Assembly (NCBI RefSeq): GCF_020080835.1
Contig: NC_058167.1
Coordinates: 1,026,768 to 1,090,767 of the forward strand
Origin: Cotesia glomerata
Lineage: Eukaryota; Arthropoda; Insecta; Hymenoptera; Braconidae
Reading direction: 5' to 3'
DNA length: 64,000 bases
The translations under genes were made by a program, and so were the position numbers. This document shows, one piece after another, positions 10,853-22,496 of the stretch. A model generated the notes under the pieces. It was not told the DNA's origin. It ran no database searches and saw only the letters and a list, made by a program, of their open reading frames with translations. Position 1 is the first letter of the stretch. Each line of letters starts with the position of its first letter.

Positions 10853-11172
10853 GGGGTCCCCCCCTTTCCCCTATCCGTTCTTTCCCAACTCCCTTAAAAT
10901 TTGCTTTGATATGGCTCTTTACCGTAAGATGGACGGTGGCGTTGTTTGCTCGGTGGGTCTTATATACGTGACTGAATAAAGTAGTCAGTACTTGTCTCGG
11001 ATAGCTTAACTGGTAGAGCCCTTGGCGCGTAACCGAGAGATCTGGGTTCGATTCCCAGTCTGGGCTGTCTGATTATTTTTTCAATTACGAAAAAAAATCC
11101 CCACTGAGTAGGTCCCCCCCTTTCCCCTATCCGTTCTTTCCCAACTCCCTTAAAATTTGCTTTGATATGGCT
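10853..11172. repeat. ~62-bp direct repeats flanking a SINE-containing segment
   Basis: The C-rich block starting 'tccccccctttcccctatcc' and running to 'tttgatatggct' occurs at about 10856-10915 and again at about 11113-11172, nearly identical. The ~195 bp between them carries a tRNA-like SINE. The repeat is too long for an ordinary target duplication. A local tandem duplication followed by SINE insertion, or recombination between two copies, is more likely. Confidence 0.8.
10994..11066 (+). repeat. tRNA-derived SINE head (copy A)
   Basis: Has an A box ('ATAGCTTAACTGG') and B box ('GGTTCGATTCC') at tRNA spacing, with a foldable anticodon-type stem (CTTGG/CCGAG, loop CGCGTAA). The acceptor ends pair poorly and no mature 3' end is present, so it is read as a SINE rather than a functional tRNA. 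A sibling copy lies at 31165-31237, and both are followed by 'ATTATTTTTTC', which supports a shared SINE family. Confidence 0.7.
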
Positions 11173-12204
11173 TTGATGATTTTCACAGGCTTCAATTTCA
11201 ATATAAGATTCAACCGCGTGGAATTTCCGACTAAACAATTATTATTATTGTTATTGTTGACTGGATAATTAATTAACAACAATTTTATCTCGATGTGAAA
11301 ATAAATTCCGAAAATCATCCACGGTTATTTCAATTTATAATTTCGTCGCAATTTTCTCAATACTTAATTTTCCAAATAATAAAATAGTTTCCAAAATTAA
11401 TACGATATCAATATTTAATTCAAGATAATAAATAGTCTTAATAAAAGATAATTCGATTGTTGTAAATAGTAATAATAATCCAGTTGTTAATTTTACGATT
11501 TATTGCGTAATAAAATTCACAAGGAATTTGCGCGCTCAAAATGGATGCCGGCGTTCGTTACCGCGTAGCACGTTTTGACCTCGAGTACCGAATACTATGT
11601 CGTGTCGATTGGAACCTTCTCGATGTTCAGAATTTAATTAATATAAAATAGATTTATTTAAACCAATCGAAGATGTTAATAATTATTAACCAGCTGTATT
11701 AATAAATTTAATTATTCACGACTTGCAAACCCAAGAGGTCTAGAACATTCCTTGGCCAAAAATCCCCAGGAGGAATGCTCCCAGCAACTAACGAATCAAT
11801 TCAATTAAATAATTAATTATTATTGAGCAAAATTATTAAACAATTGAATTATCCAAACTTGAATAAATAAAATGAGAAGTAGTGTATTTGATGAGCCGGG
11901 TATATGGCCCCAAGGCTCATCATTACCAAAGTCCAATACCTGGTGTAAATTTGGTTGAAGAAACTCTATGGTTGATACTCGCTTCCTTCTTTGGACTTCT
12001 TGATGTTACTCGTTCCAACACTTTACTACTTCTCCGGACACCGCGCATGGCTCGTCTATATAACGACCCCAAAAATACCCCCTCCTGCTCTCTCTCTAGA
12101 CCCGAAGATCGATGCGCTCAAATTCTAGTCGAAAAGTTATCGATCTCTGGCGACTTATCGATTAAGGGTAATTTACCCTGTTACACAACAAACCGCTAAC
12201 TACC
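11173..12204. other. AT-rich non-coding stretch
   Basis: No gene or clear element. The ORF at 11882-12199 has no recognisable domain. The last ~200 bp are more GC-rich and lead directly into the protease remnant, so they probably belong to an interrupted retroelement. Confidence 0.4.
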
Positions 12205-13095
12205 TAAAAACAGTCCCACAGGCGTCTTTTCTCAGGGATGCGGGAAGAAACAATCGGCCGTCACAACCTGTGAATTGGATCCAGGAAGTGACAGCCGAAA
12301 TAGATTCCGAGTGAATGAAATAGATTTAGATCTAGTAAATCATCCAAGACTGGTGATGTCATCATGATGTTGGATTCTGGTACATCACCAAATTTAATTA
12401 AATTAGGCTATTTAGATAATAATATAAAAATTGATAAGGAAAATTTAGTAGAGTTACACGGGATAGCTAATATTCCGGTTTATACTTTGGGTAGCGTACG
12501 AATTAAATTATTTGGAAAACAGGCCGTATGTCACGTGGTTCCTGACGAGATGCCCATTCCCCACGCCGGGTTGGTAGGATCGGAATTTTTTGCGACACAC
12601 GGTGCCAAAATCGATTACGAAAATAAAATATTCGAAATAGATAACCAAAAGTATCCGTTTAAACAAGCTAATAGGGTAACAAATGGGGTTATGTATATAC
12701 CACCGCGTAGTGAGTCGACATTTTATGTTAAGGTCAATAATCCCCAGATCAGAGAGGGTTATATTCCTAAACTAAAACTATGTAAAGGGGTATTCGCGGG
12801 AAGTTGTCTAGTTTCGATAAGAAAGAACCGCGCTTACCTCCAGGTTTATAATACCACAGAGGATGAGGTGGCAGTTAGAATCCCAACGTTAACAACCCGC
12901 GAGATAGAGAGAATAGGAATATCCCCTACCGTTGATCAGGAGGATCTACATAAAAGTCATGGTGTAACCAAACGTATCTTTAACATCGTTCAAGATCATA
13001 AAAATCTTGGACGTTTTAAAAAAATTAAACCCCTGTTACGTTTAGAGTACCTACACGGAAATAAAATTGAAGGAGTTTTTACTAATTTACTATTG
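12205..13095 (+). pseudogene. Gypsy-type protease and linker, frameshifted
   Basis: The aspartic protease motif 'MLDSGTSPNLIKL' at about 12367 is followed by 'HAGLVGSEFFATHGAKIDY', the second protease block. A long linker leads toward RT ('LLRLEYLHGNKIEGV'). The preceding codons ('NEIDLDLVNHPRLVM') are in a different frame, so a frameshift lies at about 12355-12365. The frame is closed at 13096-13098 by an inserted DNA element. Probably the continuation of the Gag at 5.6-6.7 kb. Confidence 0.72.
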
Positions 13096-13757
13096 TAATT
13101 TTTACTAAATAAAAGAGTAACGGTGGACTATACATCTTATTTAGTAATTTTTACGATCTACTATTGTAAATTTTATCCAACAAATAAGACAAGCAAGAGT
13201 CTTAAAAAGTCGAATACTATAGAGCAAATTATACAATATGTGTTTGTGAACTTTACCATTCAACTATTGTAAAAATTCACAGTTGGTTTTTTTAAAAGAA
13301 ATATTAGGGAGGGAGAGAGATAGAAGGTTGGACTAATTGGTACCTGTACAGTAATCGAAAAAAGAAACCGACATTTTCGTGCTATCTAGGAATCGAACCC
13401 AGAACTCTGTGTTGGCAGCCAGAGACTCTCCCTCTACGCTATCTGAGGTAAACTAAGACACATATCCTTTAACATTTACATAAACTCGGAGTCTAGCGCT
13501 GTGCACGGCCATCACTCACACTAATTGAGAAACATTCCAATTCAACTATTGTAAAATTTGCTATAGTTCTATTGGAAAGATACAGAGGCAGCACTGGAAA
13601 TTTTCATCTCTTACTTTTTACAATAGTAATATCGTATTTTTTCATGAATAAATAGTATTTTTTCTTTTAAAATATTTGAAAATTAATAGTAATCAAAGTA
13701 TAGTCCAGCTTTACAATAGTTGTATCGTAAATTTTCCCAGAAATTTTTTCCCGTGTA
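13083..13757. mobile_element. Small DNA element with CTATTGTAA subterminal repeats
   Basis: It interrupts the pol frame between 'GVFTNLL' and 'DEREKSHVEKII'; the sequence 'cta' before it and 'tag' after it is consistent with a TA target site. The motif CTATTGTAA occurs forward at about 13090, 13151, 13264 and 13544, and in reverse (TTACAATAG) at about 13618 and 13712. 'TGGACTATAC' sits at both ends in opposite orientation. Such repeated subterminal motifs resemble transposase-binding sites. The left terminus seems about 35 bp shorter than the right. No coding capacity. Confidence 0.55.
13380..13447 (-). repeat. tRNA-derived SINE head (copy C), inside the DNA element
   Basis: On the minus strand: A-box-like 'ATAGCGTAGAGGGAGAG', a stem-loop with GCC at the anticodon position ('CTCTGGCTGCCAACACAGAG'), and B box 'GGTTCGATTCC'. 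This resembles tRNA-Gly but has an irregular loop. Nested inside the element at 13083-13757. Confidence 0.6.
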
Positions 13758-14654
13758 GATGAACGAGAAAAATCTCACGTCGAAAAGATAATAAGAAGAT
13801 ACGCGGATAGGTTCTATATAACCGGGGAACCTCTAAGCTCCTCCGGGAATTACTTACATAAAATACCAACACATAGCGATCGTCCAATAACGATTAAACA
13901 GTACAGAATTCCACAGGCCCTTAAGGCAGAACTGGATAATCAGGTCAGAGAGGGACTGAAAACAGGCGTCCTCGCGCTTTCGGCGTCACCTTATAATAGT
14001 CCCGTTTGGATCGTACCAAAAAAGGCAGATTCGCAAGGGAATAAACGTTGGCGCGTGGTAATAGATTTCAGGTTGTTAAATGAGGAAACTATAACCGACG
14101 CGTACCCTCTGCCAAATATTACGGACATTCTTGACCAATTAGGAGGGTCCCTGTATTTTTCTGTTTTTGATTTAGCCTCCGGCTATAATCAAATTGAAAT
14201 GGACCCAAAAGATCGACATAAGACCGCATTCTCGACACCTCAGAGGCACTGGGAATATCTCAGAATGCCTTTCGGATTGAATAACGCGCCGGCTACATTT
14301 CAAAGACTGATAAATTCAGTTCTAACCGGATAACAGGGTACTTCCCAAATTTACAACTTCAACCTGATAAGTGTGAGTTCCTAAGACCCGATGTGAACTA
14401 CCTAGGACACATTATCAGTAGAGAAGGGTTGAAACCCGACCCTAGTAAACTTATAGCCGTAAAAAATGATCCCGTACCTAAAAATCAACGAAACATTAGG
14501 AAGTTCTTAGGTCTAACGGGGTATTATCGTAGGTTCATAAAAAACTATGGTTCAATAGCTAAACGATTGACCAGATTGCTAGAAAAAGATAGGGAGTTCG
14601 AATGGTCCGAGTCGGCTGAGACCGCATTCGAACTATTAAAAGAAACATTATGCA
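13758..14654 (+). pseudogene. Gypsy-type reverse transcriptase lacking its catalytic box
   Basis: Reads through 'ITIKQYRIP', 'SPYNSPVWIVPKK', 'RWRVVIDFRLLNEETI', 'FSVFDLASGYNQIEM' and 'MPFGLNNAPATFQRLI'. It then stops at 14331-14333 and resumes in another frame at 'LQPDKCEFLRPDVNYLGHII', then 'FLGLTGYYRRFIKNY'. The piece between, which should carry the Y-x-D-D catalytic box, is deleted (about 35-40 residues). The downstream RNase H region is cut off abruptly at about 14655 where the satellite array begins. The copy is dead. Confidence 0.88.
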
Positions 14655-17600
14655 CATAAACATGGCTTGCACAAATTCTGATGGATATATTCGAGAAATT
14701 ACTGATTATTTTGGATTCATAGCGTTTGGACCGAAAATAGACGATTTTCCAAGTGAGGGTACTTACTTAAAGTATTCAAATCGACTTTAATTTTTAAAGA
14801 ACATTATTTTAAGTAATTTTTTCACAGAAATCACTGTATAAACATGGCTTGAACAAGTTCTGATGGTAATATTCGTAAAATTATAGATAACTTTGGATTT
14901 ATTGTGTTTAGACCGAAAATCGACGATTTTCCGAAGGAGAGTGCTATCGTAAAGTATTCAAATCGACTTTATTTTCTTAAGAACATTATTTTTAGTAATT
15001 TTTTCACAGAAAACACTCTATAAACATGGCTTGCACAGATTCTGATGGTTATATTCAAGAACCTACTGATTTTTTCGGATTCATTGCGTTTGGACCGGAA
15101 ATCGACGATTTTCCAGGTAAGGGTACTATCGTAAAGTATTCAAATCGACTTTATTTTTTGAAGGACATTATTTTGAGTAATTGTTTTACAGAAATCACTG
15201 TATAGATATAGCTTGCCCAAATTCTGATGGTTATATTCGAAGAATTACAGATAACTTTGGATTTATTGCGTTTGGACCGAAAATCGACGATTTTCAGAAA
15301 GAGGGTACTTCCTTCAAGTATTTAAATCGACTTTATTTTTCAGAGAAAATTATTTTTAGTAATTTTTTCACAGAAATCTTTTTGTTAGAAAAAAATTTGT
15401 AAAGAATTTTTTCACAGAAACTTCACATAATTTCACATAATTTCATATAATTTCACATAATTTCAATCGATTTGATTAAGAAATAAACATGTAATTTCAC
15501 ATAATTTCACATGATTTAAGTCATTTTTTTAAAGAAATCACTGTATAGACATGGCTTGCACGAATTCTGATAGTTATATTCGAGAAATTACAGATTATTT
15601 TGAATTCATTGCGTTTGGACCGAAAATCGACGATTTTCCAGGTAAGGGTACTATCGTAAAGTATTCAAATCGACTTTATTTTTTAAAAAACATTATTTTA
15701 CATGATTACTTCTCAGAAATCACGATATAAACATGGCTTGCACAAATTCTGATGGTTATATTCGAGAACCTACTGATTAATTTGGATTCATTGCGTTTGG
15801 ACCGAAAATCAAGGATATTCCGAGTGAGGGTACTTCCTTAAAGTATTCAAATCGACTTTATTTTTTTAAGAACATTATTTTAAGTAATTTTTTTACAGAA
15901 ATCACTGTATAGATATAGCTTGCCCAAATTCTGATGGTTACATTCGGAGAATGACAGATAAGTTTGGAATTATTGCGTTTGGACCGAAAATCGACGATTT
16001 TCATAAAGAGGGTACTTCCTTAAAGTATTCAAATCAACTTTATTTTTTAAAGAACATTATTTTAACTAATTTTTTTACAGAAATCACTGTATAAACAGGG
16101 CTTGCACCAATTCTGATGGTTATATTCGAGTAATTGCAGATTATTTTAGATTCATTGCGTTTGGACCGAAAATCGACGATTTTCCAGGTAAGGGTACTAT
16201 CGTAAAGTATTCAAATCGACTTTATTTTTTAAAGAACATTATTTTACATGATTACTTTTTAGAAATCACGATATAAACATGGCTCGCAAAAATTCTGATG
16301 GTTATATTCGGAGAATTACAGATAAATTTGGATTTATTGCGTTTGGACCGAAAATCGACTTTTTTCAGAAAGAGGGTACTTTCTTAAAGTATTCAAATCG
16401 ACATTATTGTCTTAAGAATATTATTTTAAGTAATTTTTCAATAGGAATCACTGTATAAACATGGCTTGTACAAATTCCGATGGTTATATTCAAAGAATTA
16501 CAGATAACTTTGGATTTATTGCGATTGAAACGGAAATCGACGATTTTTCGAGTGAGGATACTTTCTGAAAGTATTTAAATCGACTATATTTTTTAAAGAA
16601 CATTATTTTAAGTATTTTTTTCATAGAAATCACTGTATAAACATGGCTTGCACGAATTCTGATGGTTATACCATGTGTTTACCGCCAGTCGGTAAAACAG
16701 ATACCTGTTTTACCATCAGTCGGTAAAACAGGAAAATACCGAAGAGCGCTGATTTGGACGAATAAGTATGGCTACCATTTTGTATTAACAGAATTACAGA
16801 TAACTTTGGGTTTATTGATGTTGAAACGGAAATAATCGATTTTCCGAGTGAGGGTCCCTGATAGCCACAGTTTCAGACCAACCAAGTTGGTGTCAGATAG
16901 TTGCCACCAACTTAGCGACAACTTGCGGTCAACTTCCGAATTTGTAACTGTTGGCGCCAAGTTGGCTACAAGTTTCTGAGAAAAAAGAGACCAATCTACT
17001 GCCGCAATATGTCGCCAAATTTCTTGAGAAACTTATCGTCAACTTGGTGTGAAAAAGTTTCAGAGCAACTTTTGCCGACGACTTGGTGACAACTTGGTGA
17101 ACAAGTTGACACCAACCGAGTTACTTTCCAAGAGTTGCCGCCAAGTTGGTGACAAGTTGCGGCAGTAGATTGACAGAAAGTTGCGGCCAACTTGGCTATC
17201 AGGGGTACTTTTTGAAAGTATTTGAATCGACTTTATTTTTTAACGAACATTATTTTCATAGAAATCACAGTATAAACATGGCTTGCACAAATTCTGATGG
17301 TTATACCACTATTTTACCATCAGTCGGTAAAACAGGTGCCTGTTTTACCATCAGTCGGTAAAACAGGAAAATACAGAAAAGCGCGGATTTGGACGAATAA
17401 GTGTGGCTACCATTTTGTATTTACAGAATTACAGATAACTGTGGATTTATTGCGGTTGAAACGGAAATAATCGATTTTCCGAGTGAGGGTACTTTTTGAA
17501 AGTATTTGAATCGACTTTATTTTTTAAAGAACATTATTTTGAGTATTATTTTCTTAGAAATCACTGTATAAACATAGCTTGCACGATTTCTGATGGTTAT

Positions 17601-19445
17601 ATCACTGTTTTACCATCAGTCGGTAAAACAGGAAAATACAGAAAAGCGCGGATTTGGACGAATAAGTGTGGCTACCATTTTGTATTTACAGAATAACAGA
17701 TAACTTTGGGTTTATTGCGGTTGAAACGGAAATAATCGATTTTCCGAGTGAGGGTACTTTTTGAAAGTATTTGAATCGACTTTATTTTTTAAAGAACATT
17801 ATTTTGAGTATTATTTTCATAGAAATCACTGTATAAACATAGCTTGCACGATTTCTGATGGTTATACCACTGTTTTACCATCAGTCGGTAAAACAGATAC
17901 CTGTTTTACCATCAGTCGGTAAAACAGGAAAATACCGAAAAGCGCGGATTTGGACGAATAAGTGTGGCTACCATTTTGTATTTACAGAATTACAGATAAC
18001 TTTGGGTTTATTGCGGTTGAAACGGAAATAATCGATTTTCCGAGTGAGGGTACTTTTTGAAAGTATTTGAATCGACTTTATTTCTTAAAGAACATTATTT
18101 TGAGTATTATTTTCATAGAAATCACTGTATAAACATAGCTTGCACGATTTCTGATGGTTATACCACTGTTTTACCATCAGTCGGTAAAACAGATACCTGT
18201 TTTACCATCAGTCGGTAAAACAGGAAAATACCGAAAAGCGCGGATTTGGACGAATAAGTGTGGCTACCATTTTGTATTTACAGAATTACAGATAACTTTG
18301 GGTTTATTGCGGTTGAAACGGAAATAATCGATTTTCCGAGTGAGGGTACTTTTTGAAAGTATTTGAATCGACTTTATTTTTTAAAGAACATTATTTTGAG
18401 TATTATTTTCATAGAAATTACTGTATAAACATGGCTTGCACGAATTCTGATGGTTATATTCAAGAAGATACTGATTATTTTTGATTCATAGCGTGTGGAC
18501 CGAAAATCGACGATTTTCCAAGTAAGGGTACTATCGTAAAGTATTTAAATCGACGTTATTTTTTAAAGAACATTATTTTGAGTAATGTTTTCACAGAAAT
18601 CACTGTATAAACATGGCTTGAACAAATTCTGATGGTTATATGCAAAGAATTATAGATAACTTTGGATTTATTGCGATTGGACCGAAAATCGACAATTTTC
18701 CAGGTGAGGGTGCTATCGTAAAGTATTCAAATCGACTTTATTTTCTTCAGAACATTATTTTCAGTAACTTTATCACAGAAAACACTCTATAAACATGGCT
18801 TGCACGAATTCCGATGGTTATATTCGAGAAATTACTGATTAGTTTGGATTTATTGCGTTTCGACGCAAAATCGACGATTTTCTGAAAGAGGGTACTTCCT
18901 TCAAGTATTTAAATCGACTTTATTTTTCAGAGAAAATTATTTTTAGTAATTTTTTCACAGAAATCTTTTTGTGAGAAAAAAATTTGTAAAGAATTTTTTC
19001 ACAGAAACTTCACATAATTTCACATAATTTCATGTAATTTCACATAATTTCAATCGATTTGTTTAAGAGATAAACATGTAATTTCACATAATTTCAAATG
19101 ATTTCAGTCATTTTAAGTAATTTTTCTACAGAAATCACTGTATAAACATGGCTTGCACCAATTCTGATAGTTATATTCGAGAAATTACAGATTATTTTAG
19201 ATTCATTGCGTTTGGACCGAAAATCGACGATTTTCCGAAAGAGGGTACTTCCTTAAAGTATTCAAATCGACTTTATTTTTAGAGAAAATTATTTGAAGTA
19301 ATTTTTTCACAGAAATTCTTGTATAAACATGGCTTGCACGAATTCCGATAGTTATATTCGAGAAATTACTAATTATTTTGGATTTATTGCGTTTGAACCG
19401 ACGATTTTCCAAGTGAGAGTACTTCCTTCAGGAATTCAAATTGAC
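14655..19445. repeat. Tandem array of ~183-bp units with exon-like core
   Basis: About 20 units. Each reads 'ttttttcacag' / 'aaatcactgtataaac' / 'atggcttgcacaaattctga' / a segment encoding 'GYIREITD.FGFIAFG' / 'gacgattttccag' / 'gtaagggtac', then an AT-rich remainder. Units from 16660 to 18420 are longer variants with one or two copies of a hairpin (CTGTTTTACC, loop, GGTAAAACAG). A 'aatttcacat' simple-repeat stretch after 'gaaatctttttgt.ag' occurs at both 15365-15530 and 18955-19120, a higher-order duplication. Open frames in single units are short and mostly broken. The array abuts the truncated RT on the left and an SRP54 copy on the right. Confidence 0.9.
16856..17204. mobile_element. 349-bp MITE inserted in a satellite unit
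   Basis: Termini CCCTGATAGCCA and TGGCTATCAGGG are inverted repeats, with further inverted 'accaagttgg' and 'caacttgg' motifs inside. Sibling units read 'gagtgagggtacttttt' without interruption; here the element splits this after 'gaggGT' and the site resumes with 'GTactttt', so the target duplication is the dinucleotide GT. No coding capacity. Superfamily not assigned. Confidence 0.82.
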
Positions 19446-19688
19446 TTTATAGATAAATACAAATAAAGGGATTATTTGTTATAAATATAATATATATTAT
19501 ATTATCTATATATAATATAGATAAATAGAGGGATTATATTTATACAGCTAAATAACAGCTATTATTTATATTTATACACTTTCATCATATCGTCGCTCAC
19601 AGTCATCGAATTATTGGTTATATACCTGAGAGGCTGTTTGTACAATAAACTATTTACGGATTAACAATAAGCAATAAATAAGTGAGAA

Positions 19689-21893
19689 ATGGTGTTAGCC
19701 GACCTAGGACGTAAAATTACGTCCGCATTACGGTCGCTCAGCAATGCAACTGTCATCAATGAAGAGGTAATATATACACATGCCATTGTTGTAAACAGTT
19801 GGAACTTACATCAATTATTTTATTTAGTTTTTTATTTATTCCATCATGACCATCAATTTGCTAAAACCTAAAAATTAACACCTTCCATTATATTCACTCA
19901 CTTTTAATCTCCGACTAATTAATCTGTTTATAAATCATTTTTTTGACAGGTATTAAATTCTATGCTGAAGGAGATATGCGCAGTACTATCGGAAGCTGAT
20001 GTAAACATTCGTCTGGTGAAAAAACTCCGTGAAAATGTGGGATCAGTCAGTGACTTTGATGATGTGGTGGGTGGGCTTAATAAATGCCGGATGATCCAGA
20101 GCGCAGTATTCAAAGAACTCGTCAAAGTACTTTATATTTCTTTTTATTTATTGTTTTAGTTTTATTTGTCAAGGTATCAAAATTATTCTTACTTTTAGTT
20201 GATCGATCCAGGCGTGAAAGCTTACCAGCTAGTGAAAGGTCGTCCAAATATGATTATGTTCGTTGGATTACAAGGTGCTGGTAAAACAACGAAGTGTACT
20301 AAATTAGCTTATCATTATTTGAAGAAAAATTCGAAGGCTTGCTTGGTTTGCGCTGACACTTTTCGTGCTGGTGCTTATGATCAAATAAAACAAAATGCTA
20401 TTAAAGCTAGAATACCATTTTATGGGAGGTAAAAAATATTTATTAATTATTAAACTTAAATTAGCAAACTTTTGATAATTTTTAAAACGTCATTTTTGAT
20501 AAAAATTTTTTTTTTTATTTCTACATGTATTTTTTTACTCAATTTTTTTCATAATTATATAATTGTTATAAAAATGAAAAAAATTGTGAAATGTCTGTTG
20601 ATTTTAGTATTATTAATTTTTTTAAATATAAAATATTTGTTTAAAAAATTGTCTAAGAATTAGCATTAAATAATTATTGAGTTGACAATCTATATTAAGA
20701 GAATAAGAAAAATTTTGTATCCAGGATAGTTATATGATAAAATCGTTTTTTTTTATTGAAATTTAGTGTCATTGCAAAGATCTTGACTTAAATTTGTGCC
20801 TTTTCAAGGTTTCATTCCATTCTCACCGATAGTGAATTTATTATGATAAGTATTTAGGCTGCATTCGCAAATACTCTAGATACATAATTAAGAAATGACC
20901 TTGTACCTTGTTAATTATTGACATTTTTAAAGATATAAGCTCACCCCGACATTACACTCATCGAGACCTTTCATTTGAGTACCTACATCAATTTTTCATA
21001 CATTTATATATATATATATGTTGTATGAAAAATATATAAAAATGCATGTGGGTACTCAAATGAAAGCTCTTGATGAGTGTAACATCGGGATGAGCTTATA
21101 TCTTTAAAAACGTCAATATTTAAGAAATTATAGTACAATTTAACACAAGTCATTATTTAATAAAGCAAAATTTCATTTATTTATAGTTCACAAGTCACGG
21201 CAGTCACATAGTGACTGCAAGGTTGCTAGTTATTTATTAATAAACTAAAAATTTTTCCAGCTACATAGAATCAGATCCAGTAGTAATAAAACAAGATGGT
21301 GTTGAAATGTTTGAAAAAGAAGGCTATGAAATAATAATCGTTGATACCAGTGGTAGGCATAAACAAGAAGAAACTTTATTTGAAGAAATGTTGCAAGTGT
21401 CAAATGCAGTTGTAAGTAAAAATTAATTATAATTATATTTAAAAATTAATTTAGTTTTTAATTAATGTTTGACTTTATTTTACAGAAACCACATAATATT
21501 ATATTCGTGATGGACCTAACGATAGCTCAGGCTTGTCTCAAGCTAAGGCTTTTAAAGATCGCGTTAATGTTGGTTCAATTATTATCACCAAGTTGGATGG
21601 ACATGCTAAGGGTGGTGGAGCTTTATCAGCGTAAGTTTATTTCATTAATTTTTATCTGATACTAATTTTTAAAATATTTAATTAATTGAAAATTGAATTA
21701 GTGTTGCAGCTACGCAGTCCTGTAATATTTATTGGTATCGGAGAGCACATAGATGACTTGGAGCCGTTTAAAACAAAAACTTTTATCAGTAAATTGTTGG
21801 GAATGGGTGACATTACATTAATTACAAAAAGTTGGATAAATTTCATGTTGTGTTATCAGAAAAAATTTATAAAGATGACAAGATATAAAATCG
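19689..21893 (+). pseudogene. SRP54: SRP54-like gene copy, decayed and lacking the M domain
   Basis: SRP54 is the GTPase of the signal recognition particle. Exons 19689-19766, 19950-20126, 20199-20428 and 21261-21411 are intact and in phase with GT-AG introns: N domain ('MVLADLGRKITSALRSLSNA'), P-loop ('GLQGAGKTT'), 'CADTFRAGA' and 'IIVDTSGRHKQEE'. The exon at 21486-21630 carries 'VMDLTIAQAC', then a frameshift at about 21538; the correct continuation ('TKLDGHAKGGGALS') is in another frame. The exon at 21702-21893 has a second shift at about 21715 ('SPVIFIGIGEHIDD') and becomes unreadable after 'LLGMGDI'. No methionine-rich M domain follows. Retained introns point to a segmental duplicate, not a retrocopy. 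Sequencing error could explain the shifts but not the missing M domain. Confidence 0.85.
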
Positions 21894-22490
21894 TAAGTTA
21901 GACATAAATAATTCTAATATTGAAAAATATATTTATAAGATTTAACTAAGATAATTATTACGACTGGGTATTGTAAACCAATTATAGGATTAATAGTCTA
22001 ATAATTACTTACAAAAATTCATAATAATTAGAATTCACTTACAATAAAGAAATACGTCACAAACTTATTAAAAATTAAATAACAAAAGATAATCAAAAAT
22101 TGTTTTTCTTCTTTCATTTTAGTTTTCAATTTCTTTATTAAGTATACATAAAAAAATTTTCTTCCTTTTAATTTATTAAAATTCTATTCATGTTTTTTTG
22201 ACAATTTTTTTCTGAAGTCTAATTATTGCAAATAGACAACATGAAGATTATTTTTCAAAAGGCAATTTGTTAATAAATTTAAAGTAGTTAACTATTCTAA
22301 AAAATAAGAAGATAAATTTATGGATGAAGAAATTTTTTTTTTCCAATAATTTTATAAAATAAATTTTTTTTTAATTTTAGAATAAAATGACAACGTAGAA
22401 GTTATTTCATTTTTAAAAATAACTTAATCGAACTTAATAATGATAATTAATTAAATTTTAATTCTAGTGGAAAAACAGTAATGTATCCCG
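21894..22490. other. AT-rich, nothing recognised
   Basis: Non-coding sequence where the SRP54 M-domain exons would be expected. I find no reading frame resembling that domain. Confidence 0.5.
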
Positions 22491-22496
22491 ATATAA

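Noticed and set aside
10994..11066. Functional tRNA-Thr gene (CGT anticodon)
   Set aside because: Acceptor-stem ends pair poorly, the base before the anticodon is not T, and a near copy at 31165 has a broken anticodon stem. SINE is the better reading.
5534..14654. Endogenous errantivirus with envelope
   Set aside because: Gag, protease and RT remnants only; no envelope-like ORF is found, and the RT catalytic box is deleted.
15181..15402. Small protein-coding gene in the satellite
   Set aside because: The frame is one of ~20 repeat units, most of which are broken; it has no independent gene structure.
14655..19445. CRISPR array
   Set aside because: Units are ~183 bp, diverged along their whole length, with no short conserved repeat and unique spacers, in a eukaryotic context.
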